From positions 1 through 48,734 of the forward strand of contig JADFYF010000007.1 of NCBI GenBank assembly GCA_015233165.1: a stretch of DNA of 48,734 bases, read 5' to 3'. Below, piece by piece: positions 16,680 to 24,991 of the stretch. The notes beneath the pieces are model-generated. The model worked only from the letters and a program-made list of their open reading frames with translations, was not told the origin of the DNA and made no database searches. Source of the DNA: Candidatus Omnitrophota bacterium. Its GTDB lineage: Bacteria; Omnitrophota; Gorgyraeia; Zapsychrales; Fredricksoniimonadaceae. The translations under genes were made by a program, and so were the position numbers. Numbering within the stretch: the first letter of the stretch is position 1; every line of letters starts with the position of its first letter.

Positions 16680-17111
16680 ATGAAAAGTAAAATAAAAAAG
16701 ATAACTTACAGTTCAGAAGAAACGATTCAGGCGGCCTGTGATTTTGCCAAGACATTAAAAGCTGGTGATGTGCTGTTGCTCGAGGGAGATTTGGGAGCAG
16801 GCAAGACTACCTTTGTAAAAGGCCTGGCGAAGGGATTGAAGGCCAAGGTGAAGGACGTGGTCAGTCCAACCTTTGTTCTGATGAATATTTATCAGGGTCA
16901 GATGCCGATCTATCATTTTGATTTGTACCGACTAGAAAAGCCCGAGGAGATAGCATCGCTTAATGTCGATGAATATCTGCAGTCAGACGGCATTGCGGTG
17001 ATTGAATGGCCTAAACGCTTAGGAGCGGATATGCCCCGGGATTGTTATTGGATTGAGTTTAAGCATATATCAGAAACAGAAAGAGAGATTAATATAAGCG
17101 TCATGCAATGA
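16680..17111 (+). CDS. tsaE: TsaE, t6A-synthesis ATPase
   Basis: 143 residues from the ATG at 16680 (MKSKIKKITYSSEET); an ATG at 16656 adds eight residues. The Walker A motif is LEGDLGAGKTTFVKGLAKGL (read GDLGAGKTT), followed by SPTFVLMNIYQG and HFDLYRLEKPEEI, all typical of TsaE. TsaE is the ATPase that assists TsaB, TsaC and TsaD in making the t6A modification on ANN-decoding tRNAs. It lies ten bases before tsaB. The AT-rich leader shows no clear ribosome-binding site. Confidence 0.95.
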   Translation: MKSKIKKITYSSEETIQAACDFAKTLKAGDVLLLEGDLGAGKTTFVKGLAKGLKAKVKDVVSPTFVLMNIYQGQMPIYHFDLYRLEKPEEIASLNVDEYLQSDGIAVIEWPKRLGADMPRDCYWIEFKHISETEREINISVMQ

Positions 17112-17121
17112 CAGAGCTATT

Positions 17122-17817
17122 ATGTATATCCTATCCTTAGAAACATCAACGAAGAATTTTTCATTAGCGGTCTCTCACGACGAGAAGTTGCTGCGATTTC
17201 GCAATGTCCGTACGGATCGAATTCTTGAGTCTTCGATGCTCAGCTCGATCGACAAGCTTTTATCGTCCTGCGATCTGACCTTTGATCAGGTGGATGCGTT
17301 AGCTGTTGGTCTTGGCCCAGGTTCCTTTACGAGCTTGCGGGTGGGTTTATCGACGGTGAAGGCCTTTGGTTTAGCCACGGATAAGAAGATTGTGGGTATT
17401 TGTAGTCTCGATGTGTTGGCGTCAGCGGTTTCCAAGCAAAAGGTAGATGAGATTTGTGTTGTGGTGGATGCGAGGCGAGGGAATGTGTATGCAGCGATTT
17501 ACAATATGGATTTATCGTTGAAAACAGAGTATCTGCTGACGAAGATTGAGGATGTCTTAACACGTGTTAAGGGAAAGACCTTGTTTGTGGGAGACGGAGC
17601 AACGTTATATCAAAAACAGATTGAAGAGGCCTATAAGGCGCAGGGTAAAATTTCATCTTGCAGGGCTGTTTTTGCCGATGAAAAATTTTCATACCCACAG
17701 GCCAGGGAATTAGCTAAACTGGCTTTGAAACGTCTGGAGCAAAAGAAGTATGATGATCCAGCGACCATTGTTCCTATTTATCTTTACCCACAAGATTGTC
17801 AGGTGGACCGTCGATGA
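17122..17817 (+). CDS. tsaB: TsaB, t6A-synthesis scaffold subunit
   Basis: 231 residues. The N-terminal YILSLETSTKNFSLAV and the motif AVGLGPGSFTSLRVGLSTVK are diagnostic of TsaB. The protein has the ASKHA fold without metal-binding residues and forms the heterodimer with TsaD during tRNA t6A synthesis. It follows tsaE directly and overlaps alr by four bases (ATGA). TsaD is not in the window. Confidence 0.94.
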   Translation: MYILSLETSTKNFSLAVSHDEKLLRFRNVRTDRILESSMLSSIDKLLSSCDLTFDQVDALAVGLGPGSFTSLRVGLSTVKAFGLATDKKIVGICSLDVLASAVSKQKVDEICVVVDARRGNVYAAIYNMDLSLKTEYLLTKIEDVLTRVKGKTLFVGDGATLYQKQIEEAYKAQGKISSCRAVFADEKFSYPQARELAKLALKRLEQKKYDDPATIVPIYLYPQDCQVDRR

Positions 17818-18992
17818 GTACTACCGCTAAGAATCCAGAACAAAAAATTCTTCCTGAACCGCTCACGTGGATTGATATTGATTTAAAAGCTCTTGTCCAT
17901 AATTGGAATCAATTAAATAAGTTAGCAGCTTCAAATATGTCTCACAACGCCGGCATCATGCCTGTCATTAAAGCGGATGCTTATGGGCATGGCATGATTC
18001 CTGTTGCTCAAGCTTTGTCTGATAATGGTTGTAAGTTTTTTGGCGTTTCTAACGTGCATGAGGGGATCGCTCTTCGTGACGCAGGATTTAAGCAAAAAAT
18101 ACTGCTTTTTGAAAGCACCTTGCCGCAAGATGCAGCTGCTATTATTGAACATCAATTGATTCCTACCGTCTGTAATCTGGATTTAGCACACAAGCTAGAC
18201 GATATTGCCAAGAGTCGTAATGAAGAAATACCTATTCATATTAAGGTGGATACAGGGATGGGGCGTTTAGGGATTGCTGAAGGGGATGTTGTAAGTTTTG
18301 TTAAAGATGTCCAGAGTCAATATAAGAATATTAAGCTTGACGGTATTTATACGCATTTTCCCGTCGCTGATACGGATCGTGATTTCACCTTTGCCCAGAT
18401 GCGCCGTTTTCGGGATCTTGTTTTTACTTTGGAAAATCAATTCATTACGTTTACCTATGTGCATGCCGGCAACAGCATGGGATTAGGAGATTATAAAAGT
18501 GAACTGTTTAATCTGGCCCGTCCTGGTCTTATGCTTTATGGGCTTTATCCGTCTGTAGAACTTAAGATGAGGATTCATTTAAAACCCGTGATGAGTGTGA
18601 AGAGTAAGATTATTTTTGTGAAGGCCATTAAGAAGGGGCAGGGGGTCAGCTACGGCCATACCTTTAAGGCCAAGGAAGACATGACGATTGCTGTCTTGCC
18701 CATTGGCTATAGTAATGGATATTTGCGAGCCCTATCTAATAAGTCTTTTGTGTTGATTCATGGAGTTCGCTGTCCTTTAATAGGACGAGTGACGATGGAT
18801 CAGACCATTATCGATATTTCCGCCTTAGCTCTTTCTGCCAAGGTTCCTCATGTGGGTGAAGAGGTTGTTTTGATTGGGCATCAGAAGGATCAAATGATTT
18901 CCTGCGATGACGTTGCTCATTGGGCAGGGACGATCAGCTACGAGATTGTCTGTTCCCTAGGCAGCCGCCTACCTAGAATCTTTTCGAATTGA
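17814..18992 (+). CDS. alr: Alanine racemase
   Basis: 392 residues from the ATG at 17814, which overlaps the tsaB stop and has AGGTGG upstream. The PLP-lysine motif is MPVIKADAYGHGM. The VDTGMGRLGI motif and the second-subunit tyrosine region GVSYGHTF are present, with TMDQTIIDI near the C-terminus. Alr makes D-alanine for peptidoglycan. The frame is open another 18 bases upstream, but those residues are only tsaB overlap. The gene ends eight bases before palindromic element copy E and is the last gene of a plus-strand run. Confidence 0.96.
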   Translation: MSTTAKNPEQKILPEPLTWIDIDLKALVHNWNQLNKLAASNMSHNAGIMPVIKADAYGHGMIPVAQALSDNGCKFFGVSNVHEGIALRDAGFKQKILLFESTLPQDAAAIIEHQLIPTVCNLDLAHKLDDIAKSRNEEIPIHIKVDTGMGRLGIAEGDVVSFVKDVQSQYKNIKLDGIYTHFPVADTDRDFTFAQMRRFRDLVFTLENQFITFTYVHAGNSMGLGDYKSELFNLARPGLMLYGLYPSVELKMRIHLKPVMSVKSKIIFVKAIKKGQGVSYGHTFKAKEDMTIAVLPIGYSNGYLRALSNKSFVLIHGVRCPLIGRVTMDQTIIDISALALSAKVPHVGEEVVLIGHQKDQMISCDDVAHWAGTISYEIVCSLGSRLPRIFSN

Positions 18993-19000
18993 TAAAAACA

Positions 19001-19101
19001 TGTCATGCCCGAATGTTCTTGTCGGGCATCTAGAAGTTTTAGCCAACCCTGCCTACCGGCAGGCAGGTCTGGACCCCCGATAAAGACATTCGGGGGTGAC
19101 A
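19001..19101 (-). repeat. Palindromic element copy E, alr-lptG convergent gap
   Basis: TGTCATGCCCGAATG to CATTCGGGGGTGACA, 101 bp. Left stem ATGCCCGA/TCGGGCAT, right stem ACCCCCGA/TCGGGGGT. The extra length is a third hairpin in the centre (CCTGCCTACCGGCAGGCAGG), related to the 3552 hairpin. C-type arm is on the right. The only copy between converging genes. Confidence 0.95.
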
Positions 19102-19109
19102 AAGTTTTC

Positions 19110-20219
19110 TTAATATTTAGACTTAATGGCTGTCAGGCCGATGGTTAGAAAGATGACGGGAGCAACGAAGGCGCAGCTCCAGGGAGGAAGACCGCCGCCT
19201 TTACCTAAGGCTAATCCCACCGCATCAAGCACGTAATACAAAAATCCAATGATTAGGGCTAGACCGATGGAAGTGAATGTGGCTGCTTTTCTTTTGCCGG
19301 CGCTGGTCAGAACAAAGGGAAGACCTGCTAAGACGATGACAATATTTCTTAAGGGTAAGGCAATTTTCTCAAACAGATCCACACGAAGGTTATTGACCGT
19401 TCTAATGGCCCCACTGTCCGAGAAGCGGCCGATATAATCGTTGAGCTGACGAATGTTCATGGCCGTGACATCCAGACGCTGTCTTAAGAAGTCTTTAGGT
19501 GTTTCCTTGATATCCATTAATTTTTCAGGATAAACCTTAACTTCACCGGGCATATTGGGTAAGGCGGAGTTGTAGGCGGTGATCTGACAATTGTGGAATT
19601 TCCAGGCAATCCCTGTCCATTCTCCTTTAAGAGCGACGATTTTTTCAATAAGGTTCTGATTTCTGTCATGGCCAATGATGGAAATGCCGACGATGGTATT
19701 GGTATTGGGGTCAAAGGTATCAATAAAATAAAGTCTATTCTTGAGTCCGTAGAGGGTGAAATTCTTAATGATCGGGATACCTTTCTTTTTTTCTGAAACA
19801 GTGACCTTAATTTGATTTTCACGAATCTGTTGATTGACGAGTGAAGACTGGGGAACAAAACATTCATTGACTAATAATACAGCGGCAGAAACGACCAGGG
19901 AGAAGATAAGCGCTGGTCTTGTGACCTGCCAGAAATTCATGCCGCTGGTGCGGATAGCGACGATTTCATTATGGCTGGAAAGATTGCTGTAGGTAAATAG
20001 GGTTGCCATAAGGCAGGCCATGGTCGAGGTATTGACAATAATCATCGGCAAAAAGGAAAGGTAGTACTGACCAATGACGGTCCAGGGAACATGCTTCTCA
20101 ATGAAGTCCTGAATATTACCGAACGTGTCGATGAGAATAAATAGAAAGGCAAAGGTGATCACCATCCCAAAAAAGATGGAGAGAATGGACTTAAGGATGT
20201 AACGGTCTATGATGCGCAT
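19110..20219 (-). CDS. lptG: LptG, LPS export permease
   Basis: 369 residues of the YjgP/YjgQ family. It has the N-terminal IIDRYILKSILSIFFGM, about six membrane helices (three near each end) and the middle beta-jellyroll region. C-terminal VLAGLPFVLTSAGKRKAATF is typical of LptG/LptF. The protein forms the transmembrane part of the LptB2FG transporter that extracts lipopolysaccharide to the LptC-LptA bridge. Its start overlaps lptF by 13 bases. The residual LPS pathway (lptB, lptC) is not in the window. I call this copy LptG by order and by its similarity to YjgQ; the F/G assignment could be swapped. Confidence 0.87.
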   Translation of the reverse strand: MRIIDRYILKSILSIFFGMVITFAFLFILIDTFGNIQDFIEKHVPWTVIGQYYLSFLPMIIVNTSTMACLMATLFTYSNLSSHNEIVAIRTSGMNFWQVTRPALIFSLVVSAAVLLVNECFVPQSSLVNQQIRENQIKVTVSEKKKGIPIIKNFTLYGLKNRLYFIDTFDPNTNTIVGISIIGHDRNQNLIEKIVALKGEWTGIAWKFHNCQITAYNSALPNMPGEVKVYPEKLMDIKETPKDFLRQRLDVTAMNIRQLNDYIGRFSDSGAIRTVNNLRVDLFEKIALPLRNIVIVLAGLPFVLTSAGKRKAATFTSIGLALIIGFLYYVLDAVGLALGKGGGLPPWSCAFVAPVIFLTIGLTAIKSKY

Positions 20220-21295
20220 AATTTCCAGTTAAAGATAATAACGATGATACCACCGATGATGTCAGGAATCCACATTAAGAAGGCTGGATTCATAACATTC
20301 TGAGTGGCCATGCCCTGACAGGCTAGGGACAATATGTAGTAAGGAGCGGCAAACAGCACTGCGTAAAGAATGTTGGCGGATTTGGCCCGTTTGTGAGTAA
20401 TGACGGCAAACGGAAACCCCAGGAAAATAAAAAGCAGGGGAGTCAGCGACCAGGCCAGACGACGGTGATATTCAGTGATTAAAGGGGAGACATCAATAGA
20501 AAGCTTTTTTAATTTAGCGGTTTCATGTTCAATTTCTTTGAGGGTCATGGATTTGGCTTTTTTATCCATCTTGATTTGCTTCTTGGATAGGTCCATGGTC
20601 ATGAAAGAATTTTGGAAGTTAAGTTTATAGAAATTGTTCGGATTCTTCAGGTCAGGTTCGTCGGAGGTTCCGTTTATCAGCTTTAGCATCAACTTATCCT
20701 GGCCGGGAACCTTAACGAACTCACCCTCTTGAGCGATGATGGTACGTGTGGGTTTATTAACTTGAGGCTGATAAATCCTTACCCCATAGAGATGGTCGTT
20801 ATCAATGCGGTAGATAAAGACGATGTATTTATCAAAGGCATTGATAAAGGATCCCGCCTCTAATAGGGCGGTGGGATTTTGCACACCTGTTTCCTGTAAG
20901 ACGTGGGTTTGTGCTTCATAGGCCGCCGGAATGAGGCGGTCGTTAAGGATATGAACCATCAGCGATAACATAATACCGACGACAAAAAGAGGAGTTAAGA
21001 GTTTGCGTAAATAGACTCCACTGGCGCGCATGGCCAAGATTTCATTTTCAGCGGACAGACGCCCGAAGGTTAAGATGACGGTAATCAAACAGGCGATGGG
21101 GAGGGTGTAGCCTAAGAGAATAGGAATGTAGTAAAGAAAGACCTTGCTGATAGCCAGCAAGGAGACTCCTTTGTTAATGACCTTGTTGGCCAGTTGAGGC
21201 AGGTAACCTAAAAGAAAAACAGATGTCAGGACGCTAATGGATATCGTAAAGGGTAAAAGGCATTCCTGAAGGACATAGTTACGAAGAATTCTCAT
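20207..21295 (-). CDS. lptF: LptF, LPS export permease
   Basis: 362 residues of the YjgP/YjgQ family. It begins MRILRNYVLQECLLPFTISI, with helices at residues 13-35, 55-80 and 100-118, a periplasmic beta-rich region, then three C-terminal helices around WSLTPLLFIFLGFPFAVITH. It pairs with lptG in the same operon. Family-typical phrases are RLSAENEILAMRASGV and HVLQETGVQ. The ATG overlaps the comF stop by four bases. The F/G designation rests on order rather than clear residues. Confidence 0.87.
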   Translation of the reverse strand: MRILRNYVLQECLLPFTISISVLTSVFLLGYLPQLANKVINKGVSLLAISKVFLYYIPILLGYTLPIACLITVILTFGRLSAENEILAMRASGVYLRKLLTPLFVVGIMLSLMVHILNDRLIPAAYEAQTHVLQETGVQNPTALLEAGSFINAFDKYIVFIYRIDNDHLYGVRIYQPQVNKPTRTIIAQEGEFVKVPGQDKLMLKLINGTSDEPDLKNPNNFYKLNFQNSFMTMDLSKKQIKMDKKAKSMTLKEIEHETAKLKKLSIDVSPLITEYHRRLAWSLTPLLFIFLGFPFAVITHKRAKSANILYAVLFAAPYYILSLACQGMATQNVMNPAFLMWIPDIIGGIIVIIFNWKLCAS

Positions 21296-22017
21296 GGGGT
21301 AATAGCTAAACTGAATACTCCTACATAGGCGGCCCCGGCATTCTTTAAGGCTTCTGAGGCGGCATTGGCCGTGGCAGCGGTTGTCAATAAATCGTCGACG
21401 ATCAAGATGCTTTTGTCGGCGATGCTCGAAGAATGGTCTATTCTAAAAGCGTCATGTACGTTTGTCCAGCGTTGTTTTGCTTCCATCGTCGTTTGGCTGG
21501 GGGTCAGTTTGTGGCGTCTTAGAATATCTGTTCTTTGGGGCAGATCGTAGTGTTTAGTCAGGAGGCGGCTCAACAATTCAGCCTGATTAAATCCACGTTC
21601 CCTTAAGCGAACCGGATGAAGAGGGATGGGCAGGATCAGATCAAAGTTTTCTAAGGGGATATGATAGGTTTCAATATAGTTGATCATCAGTTCAGAGAAG
21701 GTTTTTCTTAAGGCTGTTTTGTCATGGTATTTGAACGCATGAAGAAGTTGAGGTAAAGGATCAACATAGATACAGGCGCTAAAGGCGCGATCGAAGGAAT
21801 AATCATTCTTTAAACAGGACAAACAGAGTCCGTGGTCATTAAAGAGGGTCAGATGCCTTGAGCATTTCAAACAAAAAGGAGGTAGATTGAGTGGGAGTAA
21901 GGACAAACAGGCGGGGCACAATTGTTTTTGGTGATAGCTACGGAGGTATTTTCGGCAGAGGAAGCAATTGTCAGGAAAAATCAGTTCTTTGATGCCTTGC
22001 AAAACATCTTGAAGCAT
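21292..22017 (-). CDS. ComF-family phosphoribosyltransferase-like protein
   Basis: 241 residues from the ATG at 22017; an ATG at 22032 adds five. N-terminal cysteine pairs CFLCRKYL, CPACL and CLKC look like a zinc ribbon. The C-terminal half is a type I phosphoribosyltransferase fold, with GFNQAELLSR and the PRPP loop ILIVDDLLTTAATANAA. ComF is needed for DNA uptake in some bacteria. Here it heads an operon with lptF and lptG, with ATGA overlap to lptF. A likely minus-strand promoter (extended -10 TGCTATCAT) overlaps the upstream ATG, which favours the 22017 start and a nearly leaderless message. Confidence 0.88.
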   Translation of the reverse strand: MLQDVLQGIKELIFPDNCFLCRKYLRSYHQKQLCPACLSLLPLNLPPFCLKCSRHLTLFNDHGLCLSCLKNDYSFDRAFSACIYVDPLPQLLHAFKYHDKTALRKTFSELMINYIETYHIPLENFDLILPIPLHPVRLRERGFNQAELLSRLLTKHYDLPQRTDILRRHKLTPSQTTMEAKQRWTNVHDAFRIDHSSSIADKSILIVDDLLTTAATANAASEALKNAGAAYVGVFSLAITP

Positions 22018-22020
22018 AGA

Positions 22021-22060
22021 GTATGATAGCATATAAATTATTTTTGAAATTAATATTTTT
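22021..22060 (-). promoter_or_regulatory. Putative promoter for comF-lptF-lptG
   Basis: On the minus strand, TTTCAA is followed by an extended -10 TGCTATCAT about 15 bases later. It ends six bases upstream of ATG 22017. The spacing is a little short, and the assignment is by eye only. Confidence 0.4.
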
Positions 22061-22103
22061 TCTCGCCCGAAACAGGTTTAAGATAACGGTTTCTCAAAAC
22101 ACC

Positions 22104-22131
22104 TTTCCACGCCTTGATTTTATGCTATAAA
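22104..22131 (+). promoter_or_regulatory. Putative promoter for the 798-residue secreted protein
   Basis: TTTCCA (22104-22109) and an extended -10 TGCTATAAA (TATAAA at 22126-22131) with a 16-base spacer lie just upstream of ATG 22150. The intergenic region 22033-22149 holds nothing else that I recognise, but the comF promoter fires the other way. Confidence 0.45.
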
Positions 22132-22149
22132 TAGGACATATTTATAGTA

Positions 22150-24546
22150 ATGAGAGCCCCGTTGACTATCTTTATTCTTGTCGCATTCTTATTTAACACA
22201 ATATCTCCTGTAAGTGTTCATGCTCAGGAATTATCCTTGCCTAAACCTGGAGTTATGGTTCATTTAAGCCCTGAATTTAATCCGCCGATTCTTAAAGGCA
22301 TCAAGGTTCATCCGGATAATCCGTTTCGGTTTGAGTTCATTTTGGATAAGGGAGATTCATCCATGTCATCCCCGAATGCTGTAGTCGGGGATCTAGGCCT
22401 GCCTGCCGGACAGGCAGGGTTAGCTAGTGTTCTAGATGCCCGACAGAAACATTCGGGTATGACAGATGAGCAATTAAAGCAAGAATCCACCAAGCTCATC
22501 AAATATTTCCTCGCCTCAATCACCACCCCCGAGAAAGATATGTGGGTCAATTTGTCTCCGTATGAAAAAGACAGAATCGTCCCTGAATCTTTTGGTCAAA
22601 CGGAAATGGGCAGAGATCTTTTGGCTCAGGATTATATGCTCAAACAGGTCACAGCGTCTTTGATTTATCCTGAGGATGAGGTGGGAAAGAAATTTTGGAA
22701 GCGCGTTTACGAAGAAGCCGCTAAAAAATATGGGACAACCAATATTCCAGTGAATACGTTTAACAAGGTGTGGATTGTACCGGAAAAAGCGGTGGTGTTT
22801 GAAAACACAGAGTTGGGGGCGGCGTATGTGGTAGAGTCGAGGTTGAAGGTGATGTTGGAGGAGGACTATTTGTCGATGACAAAACATGATTCCCCTCCCC
22901 ACAAGGGGGAGGAAATAAACCTTCTCGGTTCTCAGATTGTCCGCGAAATCGTCATCCCCGAACTCACCAAGGAAATCAACGAAGGTAAAAACTTCGCCCA
23001 GCTGCGTCAGGTCTACGACTCTCTTATTCTGGCAACATGGTATAAAAAAAGGATCAGGGACAGTGTTTTATCCAAGGTTTATGCGGATAAAAGTAAGATG
23101 GCGGGGCTTAATATTGATGACTTCCAAGACAAAGAGAAAATTTATAAGCAGTACCTTAAGGCGTTTAAGAAGGGAGTTTACAATTTTATTAAAGAAGATA
23201 TCGATCCTGTGACTCGAGAGAGTATCCCTAGAAAATATTTTTCAGGTGGAATGTCTTTTGATAAAGCCATGAACGTAACGTTAGATGTTGTAAAAACGGT
23301 TGATTCTGCACAGTTAGGAAAAAATGAGAATTTATATGTGGTTTCTTCTGGAGCCAATCAGGTTTTTAATAATAAAACAAATGATGGTAGCTCTCAATTA
23401 GAACGCGATAAGGCTATGATAAGTTTGAAGGGGCTTCTTGAAGGAATACAAAAGAAAATCGGAGCTCTCACTGGAAAGAATCCTCTGTCTTCTATATTTC
23501 TGACCTATGTGTATATGGGATTGGTACATGGAAGGTCGGTGGTTCTTGCGAGTGCGATTGCGGATACCTTTGGACTTCTTGGTTTTGGTAATTATTTTGA
23601 TCCAACAATATCAGAGGAACAACTGAAGCCCTTATTGCCGGATTATAAGGTGTTTAGGAATAGGAATATTTTGAAGGAAATAGCAGAAGAGGGGATTGAA
23701 AAATTCAAGTTTTTTGGGATCGACTCGATTAGAGACACGATCTTAGATCCAAACAATAAAAATGGTATTTGGGAAGTTTCTCAAACAAAGGTGCGTTTAA
23801 AGCCGAATACTAACTTAAAAGAAGAGGATGTTCGGAAAATTGTAAAAGGTGATTTTGATAAAATTTGGGCCATTTTGGAAAAGGCCCAAGAGTTGGCTAT
23901 CCTGGAGGAGGTTTATTCATCCCATGGAAAGACTTATCGTTTCCAAGTGGGGAAGGGGCCTATGGATATTCCAGAGATATTTAAAGACTATCCCAGGGGA
24001 AGCATAAGAAAAGCCGTTGAAAAAGCTTTCGCAGCATCCAAAACAAGGCAACTTTACCAAGATTTTATAAAGTTGGGAGCAGCCGCGATTGGTTTGGCGT
24101 TTACTTCGTATGGTCTAGGTGATAGGGGATCTTTCATGAATATGGCTCAGGGAACGTTAGGTAATTTTTCTTACTTTTTTTCTTATTCACTACTCTTTGG
24201 TGCCTTTGGTTTTAATGATATTCCTAGTTTAAGAGGTTTATTAGCGAAGACATTTACCAGTAGTGGAGTTTCTTCTTCACAACCATCTAATCCAGCTATG
24301 ATAACGTCTGTTGCTAAAACGCCTGTTGCTAATGTGAAGAGCGTGATCGATTCACAGAAAAACGGAGGTATCGATTTAACATCGGCTTCGATGGACGTAC
24401 AAACGAAGAATAGCGGCAAAGCTATTGTCTTTCAACTTGATCCTGCCCAGCTTGCAGAGTTACAAAATTCTTTAGGATTTGTCCCTGTCATCTATACTAT
24501 TGAGCCGATGAGGGATCTTAATGGATTTCTTGGCGTGCCCCAATAG
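22150..24546 (+). CDS. Large secreted orphan protein with in-frame repeat insertions
   Basis: 798 residues. Residues 1-25 are a signal peptide (hydrophobic core FILVAFLFNTISPV, Ala-X-Ala-type site VHA-Q). The mature part is largely charged helical (KQESTKLIKYFLASITTPEKD, YEEAAKKYGTTNIPV). Two hydrophobic stretches lie near the C-terminus (about residues 638-660 and 670-690). I do not recognise a catalytic motif. From memory similar proteins occur in Omnitrophota genomes, but I could not search. Residues 72-105 are the translated palindromic element F, with an extra LPAGQAG hairpin peptide, and residues 248-254 (PPHKGEE) are a second small hairpin repeat. The rest has no repeats. No operon partner is evident. 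Confidence 0.7.
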   Translation: MRAPLTIFILVAFLFNTISPVSVHAQELSLPKPGVMVHLSPEFNPPILKGIKVHPDNPFRFEFILDKGDSSMSSPNAVVGDLGLPAGQAGLASVLDARQKHSGMTDEQLKQESTKLIKYFLASITTPEKDMWVNLSPYEKDRIVPESFGQTEMGRDLLAQDYMLKQVTASLIYPEDEVGKKFWKRVYEEAAKKYGTTNIPVNTFNKVWIVPEKAVVFENTELGAAYVVESRLKVMLEEDYLSMTKHDSPPHKGEEINLLGSQIVREIVIPELTKEINEGKNFAQLRQVYDSLILATWYKKRIRDSVLSKVYADKSKMAGLNIDDFQDKEKIYKQYLKAFKKGVYNFIKEDIDPVTRESIPRKYFSGGMSFDKAMNVTLDVVKTVDSAQLGKNENLYVVSSGANQVFNNKTNDGSSQLERDKAMISLKGLLEGIQKKIGALTGKNPLSSIFLTYVYMGLVHGRSVVLASAIADTFGLLGFGNYFDPTISEEQLKPLLPDYKVFRNRNILKEIAEEGIEKFKFFGIDSIRDTILDPNNKNGIWEVSQTKVRLKPNTNLKEEDVRKIVKGDFDKIWAILEKAQELAILEEVYSSHGKTYRFQVGKGPMDIPEIFKDYPRGSIRKAVEKAFAASKTRQLYQDFIKLGAAAIGLAFTSYGLGDRGSFMNMAQGTLGNFSYFFSYSLLFGAFGFNDIPSLRGLLAKTFTSSGVSSSQPSNPAMITSVAKTPVANVKSVIDSQKNGGIDLTSASMDVQTKNSGKAIVFQLDPAQLAELQNSLGFVPVIYTIEPMRDLNGFLGVPQ
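22364..22464 (+). repeat. Palindromic element copy F, in frame within the secreted orphan
   Basis: TGTCATCCCCGAATG to CATTCGGGTATGACA, 101 bp, residues 72-105 of the protein. Left stem ATCCCCGA/TCGGGGAT; right stem ATGCCCGA/TCGGGTAT with one G-T wobble. The centre holds an added hairpin CCTGCCTGCCGGACAGGCAGG. Read as SPNAVVGDL...LDARQKHSGMT. Confidence 0.95.
22894..22912. repeat. Small hairpin repeat in the secreted orphan
   Basis: CCTCCCC (22894-22900) pairs with GGGGAGG (22906-22912) around ACAAG. The codons read PPHKGEE, a peptide I know from dispersed hairpin repeats in other genomes. It is in frame. Confidence 0.7.
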
Positions 24547-24590
24547 ACCTATTTGAATATTGAATCTAATCGAGAAACCTAAAGAATTTT

Positions 24591-24618
24591 TTGGAAATCC
24601 CCTCAGGAGTGTTAAAAT
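24591..24618 (+). promoter_or_regulatory. Putative sigma70-type promoter before the 100-residue secreted protein
   Basis: TTGGAA (24591-24596) and TAAAAT (24613-24618) with a 16-base spacer, about 37 bases upstream of the ATG, which also has GGGAGGG at 24642-24648. Assigned by eye. Confidence 0.5.
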
Positions 24619-24654
24619 AACCCCACTCATTGAATATATTGGGAGGGAAAAATT

Positions 24655-24957
24655 ATGAAAGCTTTAATATTGTCTTTGGCATTACTATGTGTACCTCTGT
24701 CTGGAGCTTGGGCCAGTTATACGTCGACCCTGACGGTCTTAGAAAAGAAGGATATTGCGAAGTTAACCGATGAGCAGTTAACGGATGCCTATATGAATGC
24801 CTTGGTGGATGTGGAGGCCCGTAAAGATTTCTTTAATCGTTTTGGTCTCGTCGGTAAGGATTTGGATGATTACAAGGCTGTTTTAAAATACCGTCTGGTT
24901 CTTTTAATGGAAATCCATGGCCGCAATTTGGACATTCCGCAGTTTGAACGCTATTAA
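24655..24957 (+). CDS. Small secreted protein of unknown function
   Basis: 100 residues, with a signal peptide (MKALILSLALLCVPLSGAWA, likely cleaved after AWA). The mature part of about 80 residues is charged and helical, with no Cys or recognisable motif. It contains DEQLTDAYMNALVDVEARKD and DDYKAVLKYRLVLLMEIHGR. A strong ribosome-binding site GGGAGGG and a candidate promoter precede it. It may start a unit with pyrE, maf and the DUF192 gene, which follow within short distances. I do not recognise the family. Confidence 0.75.
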   Translation: MKALILSLALLCVPLSGAWASYTSTLTVLEKKDIAKLTDEQLTDAYMNALVDVEARKDFFNRFGLVGKDLDDYKAVLKYRLVLLMEIHGRNLDIPQFERY

Positions 24958-24991
24958 TGAAACTCTTCAATAACGAGAAAGAAAATACATT

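Noticed and set aside
22516-22902. 128-codon minus-strand frame within the secreted orphan gene
   Set aside because: A shadow frame rich in His, Arg and Phe without start signals; the plus-strand gene has a signal peptide and typical codon use.
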